Notes under the pieces: model-generated
Databases searched by the model: none
What the model was told of the DNA's origin: nothing
What the model saw: only the letters and a program-made list of their open reading frames with translations
Source of the DNA: Syngnathus acus
Taxonomy: Eukaryota > Chordata > Actinopteri > Syngnathiformes > Syngnathidae
Direction of reading: 5' to 3'
Assembly: GCF_901709675.1 (NCBI RefSeq)
Contig: NC_051089.1
Coordinates: forward strand, 4,504,476 to 4,568,475
Length of the DNA stretch: 64,000 nt
Shown here: positions 26,689 through 36,760 of the stretch, one piece after another
How the letters are laid out: every line of letters begins with the position of its first letter
Position numbering within the stretch: position 1 is the first letter of the stretch
Made by a program: the position numbers and the translations under genes

Positions 26689-29384
26689 CATTCCACCCAA
26701 TTAAAACCCGCCATCAAATTCGTGTGAAATGTTGGCATTTGATTGGCTGTCAAGAATGATGTCACGATCAAATGGCTTTTAGTGTTTAAAGTAGGAGGCC
26801 ATCTGTCACCGTAGAAACCTGAACAACAAAAATGGACCAAAAATAGAATTCCCAACTAAAGACAAAGCAGTTGGTCAGTTTATCACGTTTTGATGACACC
26901 CATTCATTTTCTCCGATTAGCTATACCGAGTCGACACAGACGGATTGGTTAATAAAGTCGAGGCCAATTCAATCGCAACCTGCCCCACTCGGTTCCTGGG
27001 TTAACTCCATTAATGTCACCTCGGAGCGGCCATTTCATATTTACAAAGACTCTTTCATCCCGCCTTGTTGTAATCGGTCCTCTAATGATGTCCTCTAGTG
27101 AGCTGGGCGGACCGATGGCGATCAGCCGGCCATCCATCCATCCGACTGGATTACGCGGCAGGCTCGCTCGTCATAAAAGACGCTTCGATACTAACCAATT
27201 TTGCACTGAGCTGTGTTGTATCTTGAAGTAACTGCTCACAATCATTTGTGTGACCTAAATTTTGCCATTAAGCACAGCAAACCATTTAAGCCCCCCCAAA
27301 AAAAATCATATTCATACTCTAAAAGCAAACCAGTCACAAAGTGTACAATGAACGCTGAATGAGGCATTCATGCGGATGAAGAAAAACAAGAGCGTAAACG
27401 TGTCATTAAACGAGGAATGCGCAACACCTCCGGGGGCCTCCCATATTTCACATTCCGCAGTAACACCAGTTAATATTAATATTTGCTTTTCATTCTAGGC
27501 TGCAGGGCAGCTCCGTACTCGTCACATTGACTGAAATGAAGTGCGCCTTAAGCGTGGCCAATGGGAGCCTTCACACTATGCTTGATGAATAAATACACCA
27601 TAAAATGCAAGTTTACTGAAGCCAAATTGTGCCGCTTGCTACTTTTTCCACCACCCAAACATTAAAAGCAAATATATCAATAATCTATTGATAAATGTTT
27701 TGCTTTGGGCACAATGTAAAATATTAATCTGGGTAAGCGGCCACATTAAAACAACTTTGACAACTTTCTTGTAATGTGAGTTTTCTGCAAAATATTCTAA
27801 TTTCTTTTCCCTTCACATCAATATAACCTTTTTTCTTGTAATATCATGGCTATTCTTGTCACTTTACTTCACTCAAATATATTGCCACTTCCATGCAAGA
27901 CGCAATATCCCATAGTTAAGCTTAGATCACGTGTAGAGTGCTTGTGTACATGCTAACTCAATGCATGACTTTTTTTTAGTCATTAAAAAAAACTGATAGT
28001 AGTTCTGGGAAAAAGGCAAATAAACCACTTTTGCGGGGAGAATAAAGTGTAATCATGGATCAAAACACACAGGATGGAAAGTGTTGCAGAGGGTACTCAC
28101 GAAACAATAAAAAGGTAATTTGAGAGCTCGAAAGACGCCGGGGTTGCAGCTAGCATCACGGCGTCGTTAGCGGGCCATTTTGCGTCAATCAGAAATCCTT
28201 TCTAATCTTATGTAAAGTGAAATCCCAGCCAGGCATGTATTTTGCACATGAAACAAATAAGAGGGAGGAAGAAATAAGGTCACGATTCCGAGCAGCACTT
28301 CAAACAATGTTTGAAAATTCGACTTTAAGTGTTGTCAGTTGTCTGCACTCAATTTGGCTAATAACTGGCTCGCAAAGAAACCCACCAATCTGGAAGCAAT
28401 TTAGCACAACCCCGCCAAGTTTTCCTTTTCCTCTTGACAAAAGTTATTTTAACTATTGACCTTTCCGGGAGTTGAATGGCATTCGGGATGCCAGCGCCAC
28501 TCGCAAAACGGAACTTTTTAATTTCACGCGGCGGCCATTGTTGTTTTAGGCTTGTCTCCTGGGTGCGCCTTTTAGACCGCTTTAAGGCGTTTTAACGTTA
28601 TTTCCACAAGGCATCGCTATGTTTTGCGGCATCAATTCTCCAAAACATTATGATTGGTGGAGTTTACGAAAAATGAGGTGCACTGAATTTGTGTAATGAT
28701 AGTGGAGGACTCTATCATTGAAGTGTATGGAATTTACAATTGACATTTTGAACTCAGCACCTCTTCCTTTTACACTCCTGCACCCTTGTGGTGGTTTCAT
28801 ATATTAACTTTCTGAAACCATGTGAGAATGGGCCAGACAAATCAGATTGATGAAAAAACATTTACAGTAGCATACAAATAGGGAAGAATAAACTAATCAC
28901 AAAACGTGCTGGTAATATCAGCAGCTCAATTTGTTGTAATGCTTACAAAACAATTAAAAAAAAATCCAAACAAGTGTAAATTTGTTTTAGACCTTGGCAT
29001 CCTTCAGTCCACACTCATTTCTTCATTCCCTTTTTCCTCAAAGCAATCAGACGCATTAACTCCAGGGGGCTGGCGGTGTGTGTGTGTGTGTGTGGGGGGG
29101 GGAAGCATCCCATTAATATTTCACCTGTTTCCAGCCCTGTTTGTGCCATACATCAATGCCGCGCCTCTCCTTTTGCAGCCATACATTACAAGTATTTTCA
29201 AAATACTTCATTGTCAGCGAGTGGCAGCCTCATTATTTATTAAGATAAGAAGGAAGATGTGCTGCAGCACTTCTCAGCTTCTCTTGCTACTCTTTTCACC
29301 TGAAATTCAGCTGAGCTAAAAATAAGTCAGGTGTTTAGTTTAATCGAGCCAAATTTGGCACATTGAGGCTGATTTTACCAATAT

Positions 29385-29413
29385 TCACTCACCAGACACT
29401 TTATTAGGGACAC
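29385..29413 (+). mobile_element. DNA-transposon end fragment (ACACTTTATTAGG type)
   Basis: CACTCACCAGACACTTTATT followed by AGGGACACC resembles the ACTTTATTAGGTACACC terminus of a common fish DNA-transposon family. Only one end is visible, so this is a solo or decayed copy. Confidence 0.4.
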
Positions 29414-30723
29414 CGGCATAATAACCTGAATTGGTTCACCATTTGTCTCAACTGTAAACCATACTTATTTACTGTGAGACCTATTTTCCATTTCTACAGA
29501 GGACACGTGGCTGCAGACGCAGAAAAAAAATGGAATGGTATAATAACACTAATTATGGCCCCGTCACATTTAGACACGACAATTAGCCAGCAAGCCAAAG
29601 AGCTGAACTTATAACACGAAGAGTAAATGCTGTTCAAACATCATGAGCATGATTAATTACAGCCAAGTTTGGCCAACCAACCCGTCAAAATGTCCACATG
29701 GTGACGGTTGTACATCACCATGGCAACCAGCATACACATAGTGGTCCGTGTCCATATTGGTAATGGAAGCAATGCTTTGTAATAGAAAGCCACACAAGCG
29801 TGGACAGTATTTTAATAATTAATGGAGTATTTTAAGAGAAGCCCAAAGAACTATTTGGGGACACATAAATTTGTGGCATGGTGGCATCATTAAAACGTCC
29901 ATCACAATTTAATGGCGCAAGGCCTTAATAGTTCTAATGTAGGTTTTGGACCGGTTTGAAGTTATTTCAAGACATCATAATTTTGTTTTCATTTTTACAG
30001 CATGTGTCCTTTCCCGTAATGTTTGCTGCAAAAAAAAAAAGTAGAAAATGTAACTTGTCATCAATCATGTGGTTTGGCCTACAAGAAAGCATGTTAAGTT
30101 TCATACTGCTACAAATAATGGCCTTAGGTGTCCACACTGAGAAATTTGTTTACATGCTGCTGTTTTGGTTAGCATCAGGACTCAAACTGTATGTCTAGGT
30201 TAAGTGGGTACTCTTCATCACATGAAGAGGAGAAATTTGCTGACGATGAATTTCACTCAGGTCGCGAGTGTGCAGATGATTAAAGTTTAGTTTTGTCTGC
30301 TTATAAGATCTTTAAAAAGTTTATTAGACGACCAAAGCTCCTTGATAAAGACAAAGCATGTGATGTCACATCCACCATAAATAGATGAATGACTCAGTGA
30401 GGGGTGTATTTTTCAAAGTAGCCTCAGAGCGGAAACTTTTGCGACATCTTTTAATAGCTCACACATGCCACTTGGGGGAGGTCTGAGTCCTGCCCGGGTT
30501 CTTGTGTTGCTGTGGGCTACCACGAGCAATATGTGCCAGCTCCGCCTATTTGTCATCACAGTACATGTGACAAAGGTGCTGTGTTCAATGGTGATCAAGT
30601 GGCCGCATGCACATCAGCGCTCAGTCATCGAAAATCTCGCTCGGCCGAGAACAGTAGATAGTTGCTATTCCTTGTACCGTGCTAAGCTAACACGCTAGTG
30701 GCTATTTGCCGACATATTCCAGT

Positions 30724-31092
30724 TACCGTATTTTCCGCACTATAAGGCGCACCGGATTATAAGGCGCACCTTCAATGAATGGCCCATTTTAAAACTTTGT
30801 TCATATATAAGGCGCATAGAATAAATGACTTAACGTTGCTCAAACGTTCATGCAATCACAATATAGTAACACTCGAAATAGTGAAAACAATAACAATATA
30901 TCAATAACTCAACGTTGCTCAAACGTTAATGTCACACAAAATAAACACGTAAAGCTTACTTTAATAAGTTAGTCCTCATCCACGAATCCATATTGGTCCA
31001 TATATAAGGCGCACCGGATTATAAGGCGCACTGTCGGCTTTTGAGAAAATTGGAGGTTTTTAGGTGCGCCTTTTAGTGCGGAAAATATGGTA
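30724..31092. mobile_element. TA-flanked MITE, 'TATAAGGCGCACC' family, copy 3
   Basis: The 5' end is CCGTATTTTCCGCACTATAA; the 3' end is the complement with one change (GGAAAATATGG). It is flanked by TA and about 365 bp long. The interior carries two related AACGTTGCTCAAACGTT blocks (30833 and 30911 regions) not seen in the other two copies. It lies about 550 bp downstream of the profilin stop codon. Confidence 0.85.
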
Positions 31093-31644
31093 AATTAAAC
31101 TTTTCTTTACGGCTACGGCATAAAGGAGGCATGTTTTTTTTTTTTTACGACAGCACTGTAAATTGGTTCCAAACAATCCCATTGAGTGCTTTCTAATCGT
31201 CCCGTTCCGTTAAACACAACCGACTCATATTTAGGGTATCTGTATCAACTCTAGCTTGTTCCGCACTTGGTCCTATTTGGAAAATCAAGACACTTCAGAT
31301 CATTTGAAAGCAGCGATATCTATTGTCCAACAAAACGACAGCGTTTTACAAATGACACATTACAGAAGCAGGCAAAAGAAAAAAACAGCAATGGGTGTCT
31401 AAACTGCTAACTGCAGAGTGTCCATTTGTTGTTGCCGTTGGGGGGAAAAAAAACAGTCGTTCTCCAAGGTAATGTTTACATGGCGGGACTTGGCATGTCA
31501 AAGGGCACAGAAGAAAAATGTCGGCTTTCATTTGGCAGGTGACTTCCTTTGTGATAACATCGTTTTGGCTACAGAGGAGGAAGAAGAGAATAACTTGCAA
31601 CTAGGACATGAATTGCTTGACAGGCAGGTCGGGAGCAGGCCGCT

Positions 31645-32064
31645 TTAGTATCCAGACCTCCTCAGGTAGTCAGCCATCCCATACGCTTGCTTGTTGAGCA
31701 CGCCTCCGTGGATACTCGCTTTCCCCATGAGCAAAACCAATACTTTGTCAGTTCTGGCTACAGAAATGTTGTACGTAGGGCCTCCGTCTGAATTCTTGGT
31801 CCGAAAGTCCATTGTCCAATCGCCGTCCACATTGAGGCTATCCCTGAGTACTGAGCATTTTTTATTACCTAATGTCAGCCCCTGGGTGAAGAAAGCGTCA
31901 CGTTCCTTTGCCACCATCGCGTCGATTTCAGCGGCTGTGATGTTAGCGAACGTGCCGCCGCTTAATGACGCCCAGACGTACTTGGCGTCGCCGAACCCAA
32001 CAATGGCCGCATCCTGGCAGTTGCCTTCTGCCATCAGGGTCTCCACGTAAGTTTGCCAGGACAT
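31645..32064 (-). CDS. Profilin (profilin-2-like), intact single-exon gene
   Basis: Profilin is a small cytosolic protein that binds G-actin, promotes ADP/ATP exchange, delivers actin to formins and Ena/VASP via poly-proline binding, and binds phosphoinositides. The frame encodes 139 residues, the normal vertebrate profilin length, starting MSWQTYVETLMAEGNCQDAA and ending AYGMADYLRRSGY. The poly-proline-binding aromatics are all in place: W3, Y6, W31, Y133 and Y139. The blocks GLTLG.KKCSV, RDSL.VDGDWTMD.RTK, PTYN and HGG.LNK.AY are conserved. The in-frame ATG at 32062-32064 is chosen because it gives the family N-terminus MSW; the frame stays open slightly upstream but without another ATG. 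Canonical pfn1/pfn2 genes have introns inside the coding sequence and this one has none, suggesting a retrogene. Mammalian PFN3 is also intronless, so an old intronless lineage is the alternative. No frameshift or stop is seen. Confidence 0.9.
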   Translation of the reverse strand: MSWQTYVETLMAEGNCQDAAIVGFGDAKYVWASLSGGTFANITAAEIDAMVAKERDAFFTQGLTLGNKKCSVLRDSLNVDGDWTMDFRTKNSDGGPTYNISVARTDKVLVLLMGKASIHGGVLNKQAYGMADYLRRSGY

Positions 32065-32190
32065 GTTTTCCGACACTGGGTCCAAGATAAAAAAAGGATT
32101 CTCGTAAACTCACCGACCGAGAGAAGCCACTGCAGGCTTGGATGGAGAGCTGACGAGATCACTCCACCCAACAATAGCTTTTAAATGCCA
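32065..32190 (-). promoter_or_regulatory. Candidate core promoter and 5' leader of the profilin gene
   Basis: Reading on the minus strand, a TATA-like TTTAAAAG lies at 32178-32185. A pyrimidine-rich possible start region (CGTCAGCTCTCC) follows at about 32143-32154, roughly 30 nt downstream. This would give a leader of about 85-90 nt ending at the ATG at 32064. The evidence is motif spacing only. Confidence 0.35.
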
Positions 32191-33832
32191 CGATGTATGT
32201 AAGGAATTATGTCATATTGTGTGACATCGGTTAGCTATGAGGTACTGTGACATCACAGGGCTGTATGATGTCATCATGTTGCTTATTTATCAGCATCGAA
32301 AGCCTTTTTTCTTCCCCCCCTCGCAGAGGTCAACTTGGTTTGCACTTCATGAGGTAAACCCAGGCTGACATTATTCATAAATACCTCTCTCGGTCATAAT
32401 TTGGAAGTGACACTTTTTTTGAGTCAAGAACAAACCGCGCATTACAGCCAGTAAATCGGAACTGTAGTGTTAACGGAGTTTCACGCGGATGCACCTGTAC
32501 CCGAGTACGACAGCCCCGGGGCAACGCATCCATCTATGTCTTTTTGCCAAATTTGATTTTAAATATTAATCACGGCCGCCATACATCTTGTCTGTGAACA
32601 AATTGCCACGCAAAAGTGCTATTGTCTGCGAAAAAGGCGCGGTAAGAAGGATGGAGGGCTTGGCGGGGAACATCAATGTTTCATTTGGTGAAATGTACAA
32701 GCCACGACAGCATTTTACAGATGATGCAGGTGGCGCACTCTTGAAGAGGAACAGGAGAAATTTGAACTTTTGGGACCTAACTTTGAATAAAACGGGTAGA
32801 GTCATTTTATTATTTAAACGGTTGATATACGGTGTTTATTGGCTGCAATAGAACGCTTCCTGGACTTGTAATTGAGTATATTTCTCGGCAAGCAAAAAGA
32901 AGACAGCTTCCCTGAGGACGGGGGGGAAATATTTTGCCTCTGTCAATTTAACAGTAACAGAGTCAATAAATATTGTGCCACATATTGCTGTGCTTTAGGG
33001 GCAGTAGATTTACGACAGCACTTTCCCCTTCTGTAACTCTGCTGAAAGGAACTCAATTTTAAAACCTCTGAAGGCCATAGTAAAAAATATATATAAAGCA
33101 ACAATTAATTTATATAGTGAATCAGCATTTGTAAGATTTAGGGATTTATTTTTAATGGTATATTTATATATTTTTACTTTTTATTTGTTTTCATTTGTCT
33201 GTTACCAAAATGTGCATAACAAAACACCCAGAACAAATAATTCAATTCTAACTAAGAATTTGTAATTTAAATCCATTAATTATTTTATATATTTTTACAT
33301 TAAATTTAACAATCAGTAAATATTAATCCTCATGTGTACAGCAGGATAAGTTTAAAAGTACTCTACTATATAGACTAATTATTTTATTCTGGGCAATAAA
33401 AATAAAAAAACATAACTATCTTTCAATAATGTAATATTATATCCATTACAGCATACCTTGACAGTTATCACTTTTAGAACTGCTTTATTACATTCGTTTT
33501 AGTTTAGTCATTCCATAAATTAAATTGGTTAAATTAATTTTTTATCAAGTTATTTAATCCAGTCGCTCGACCAAGTTGTATCTCTTCAGCATGACCACAA
33601 GATAGCGGTATTATCCAGTGTTACATTTTAACTCAACTGGAAGGAACTCAAGTCAAATCAAGGCTCATTGAATGAATGCAGCTTTTAAAGAATTGTCTTG
33701 TATTTTTCTTTTCTTTTTTAAACTCATTCGAGTTTTCTGATATTTCATTCACTCGTTAATTCTATCTCACATAGTCTATGATTCTGGCACAATCATAACT
33801 AACGACTCTTATAGCCACAGTCCCTCCTGGTC

Positions 33833-33847
33833 CCACTAGATGGCAGT
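33833..33847 (+). promoter_or_regulatory. CTCF motif match
   Basis: CCACTAGATGGCAGT fits the vertebrate CTCF core CCASYAGRKGGCRSY at all 15 positions. CTCF binds such sites to anchor chromatin loops and insulators. Occupancy is not shown by sequence alone. Confidence 0.55.
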
Positions 33848-35044
33848 ACTGCAGCACTACACCACTTTTGCCCTTGTTAAAACAGCACACGCAGTTGCAA
33901 AAAGACATCTGAATTATCACCGTGGAGCTATTACACGTGCAACACTCACTGCTTTCATAATCATAAGTGTGAATCACATAATGCAACTCAATAAGGGAGG
34001 TTTAAACGTGGCCTTTTGGGCACGAGACCTGCATAACAACAGTTCTTGCATGCTTCTTGGATGAACTGCATGGTTTTTTTTTTCCCCCCAGAAAGATGGA
34101 CAGAGGGAAAGGAAGAAAGGATTTACAACACTGCCTGTTACAAGTCATAAAAATTGGTATGGTAGGGGCAAGATCAAAAATGTCACTTATTGTTCCCGCG
34201 CCAGAGCACCACTAATATCTAAGCGGCTACATACACAATGTTCAAAATTGGTATACACATCTGCCCAAACAACACAAAAACCACTCGCTGTAAATCTAAT
34301 TAGTACATAATGAACGCAATAAAATAAAAAAAATGAAATATGGTCTCCATATGTTACACTAGAGTTAAACGCATCATTAAATAAGCAAAATAATTGGTCA
34401 CGTCTGCAAGCGGAGTAATTTGGTTGTTTATCATCATCTAAATCAATGAAGGGAAGAATCCGGCCACATCCAGGTGAGGTGGAGCGTATCGCTGACTTTG
34501 AGCACATGCTATTCAAAATGGATGACTGGATGAAAACTTTGGAAAGACAATAGAATAACATTGAGCTACCTACCGCGGAGTTCCCTTAATTCTAGTTGTT
34601 GGATTTATTTGCTGATAAATCAATCTACATTCAAGCTAGGACAGCTTGATCAGTGATGAAAAAGCTTCATGACAGTCTTGAGCTTTGTGCGGACTGGAAA
34701 TTCCTAATGAGAGCCGCGGCTTCATTAGATTTGCCAATAAAATATTTGCAATAGCTCATTGGCCTCTAATGGACATCAGGAGGAGCGCTGCTGGATCCAG
34801 TCGGTGTACGTTACATGTAATTTGTTTGGCATTTCACAGATGGTAATGCATTCACGAGTAGACATGAGAAGTCATTACAGAACCTGAAACAGACCGCATC
34901 ATAAAAATAAAAAAATAAAATAAGACCTCTGCTCTTTCCGATGGGGAAGATTCCCCGAACGCTTTTACGGAATAATGTCGAAGCTCCAAAGTTGAGAAGG
35001 ACATACTGGAAATGCCAGCGGTTGATTCTGACATATTGCATTTC

Positions 35045-35230
35045 AACATATCGGGTTACTGGAAGTTAATTAATGCAATTCCATTCCTCATGAATATCTG
35101 CGTCTGGCTGGGGTCCAAGTACGAGATAAGATTGGCCCACAGACAAAGCATGCAAACGGAGCAATAAACAATGGAGCTGCTTGTCATGTGGGGAAAGGAA
35201 GCCACTGGCGAGGCACGCTGAGGCACACTA
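35045..35230. promoter_or_regulatory. Enhancer-like block with TEAD and SOX-type motifs
   Basis: TTAATTAATGCAA (35066-35078), the TEAD-type CATTCCT (35082-35088), AACAATGG (35167-35174, SOX core) and CATGTG lie within 190 bp. Neighbouring DNA at 34690-34800 has a similar look (CTAATGAG, TTCATTAG, TCTAATGGAC). No protein-coding signal. Confidence 0.3.
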
Positions 35231-36688
35231 GCGCCAACAAAACCGTACCGCAATAATCACAATCAAAGAAGAACACTTCCTTTACATGACATGACGACGA
35301 CCTTGTAAAAATAACAATTTGTTAAAGTATATTTTTGTTCGTCCCGTTATGAGTAATAGGCATTTAATATATATCAACAATGGGAGGATTCTTGAAACAA
35401 CAGTTTCAAATTTGTGGGGAACTAAATTCAGACTTATAATCAAAAACAAAAAATTCTTAATTGCATGCACACCCGATCGTCAAGGATTGTGTATCGATAC
35501 CTCTTATTGTCTATGGTAAAGCCATTCCTAATAATTTTGATCATGCATCCAATTTATATAGATAAATTATGAGCGGTGTGCAACCTAAAAAAAAACCGAC
35601 ATTTTTTATACTGCCTCTTGTCTCCATTTTAATCGTGACTGTGCAGAAGTACTTTGACAGAAGCATTTTTTTAATGAGATTACCAGGACAGCGAGAAAGA
35701 CTTCCACACATTCGACAAATGTCAGGAGAACAAAACTCTGAATCATTACTTCCAGCCCCATCCATGCTACCTTTGCTGAAACTTCTCCGACTGGACTCGT
35801 TTTCTTCCATATAGCTAAACTAATCAATGTAAAGATGCATTTCATATGCTGCCTGCCTCACGGCGCATTGCTAAGATAAAGTCGCTGCGACCTAACAGCG
35901 ACCCCGCCTCATGTTCGCGAGACCATTAAACAAAGATGCTGTGTTGGACTCGCCGTGACCGAGAAACACAATGAGGAGGGGGTGGGGGGGGGGCGTGAAG
36001 GCGGTGAAAAAACAACAACCGAAAATATTGCAAGTGTTAGAGCTCATAAATATAAATAACTGTTGAGCAAACCTGTAGCCTTTTTGTGTATAATAAAGTC
36101 TACGAAAGGTCACAGAGAAATATACTATGAAAATGAATTTCTGTCTACTGACAATCATACACACTATGAACTCAAACTTTAGGAAACTTTTACACTGTTA
36201 TAGCTACAAGTATGAACAAATTCACTTCATGCTACTTTGACATTAGCTAAACATGGAGGTAGCCTGTGTTTACATTCTGCAAGAAAAGAAATCTCGGACA
36301 TTTCGTGAAAAGACTGAAATTTTGCATTAAGCAAAGAGTTGCAATTGATTCCCAACAAATTCTTGTTTCCGTCATCTGAGATGTGTTGGTTAGCATATAT
36401 GCTCTGTTTGACGTAAGATTGATGGTAAACAAAATTGTCAGAAACTCCATAAAACTGATCCCAATTTGCCTGTTGAAATGACAGAAACAATCTTTCCTTG
36501 TTGCATTTTAAATAAGTGTACAGCACAATCAACTGTACCATGCTAGGCAATTACAGTACAGCCAGTGGCACTGCAGCGACAATCATTAGCTGACATTAGC
36601 CACCAGACAGTGACGCCACATTGCCACACAATGCCGACCATTATTCCCAGCCCACAAATCAAGGGAGGTCTGCATTACACTGTGTGCA

Positions 36689-36760
36689 AGTCTTGCTCAC
36701 GCTAATGGATTAGCGCACTACGTGCTAGTCTTGCTCACGCTAATGGATTAGCACATAGCG
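36689..36760 (+). repeat. 38-bp tandem duplication carrying palindromic homeodomain sites
   Basis: AGTCTTGCTCACGCTAATGG followed by ATTAGC occurs at 36689 and again at 36727, 38 bp apart. Each copy contains the palindromic TAATGGATTA (36703-36712 and 36741-36750), a TAAT-NN-ATTA paired-class homeodomain dimer site that also contains GGATTA, the OTX/PITX-type core. Sequence after the shared block differs slightly between copies. Confidence 0.85.

Larger units (their letters stand above)
22691..30723. other. Intergenic: no gene; MITE copy and hAT-like fragments
   Basis: Open frames overlapping on both strands at 24546-24935 look longer than chance, but they are mutually overlapping, low in family features and adjacent to a repeat fragment, so none is called. 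Mixed-composition patches lie at 23760-23900 (GGATTAATCATTAG) and 27000-27160. A GT/G-run lies at 29078-29102. Confidence 0.6.

Noticed and set aside
31134-31146. T13 run (A13 in profilin sense) as the retrotransposed poly-A tail
   Set aside because: It lies about 500 bp past the stop with no AATAAA in the 30-40 nt before it, and homopolymers are common here. Possible but not supportable.
32076-32113. Splice-like GTGAGT donor and a pyrimidine-rich CCCAG acceptor just upstream of the profilin ATG
   Set aside because: The implied intron would be only 38 nt, shorter than vertebrate introns normally spliced. The frame does not need it.
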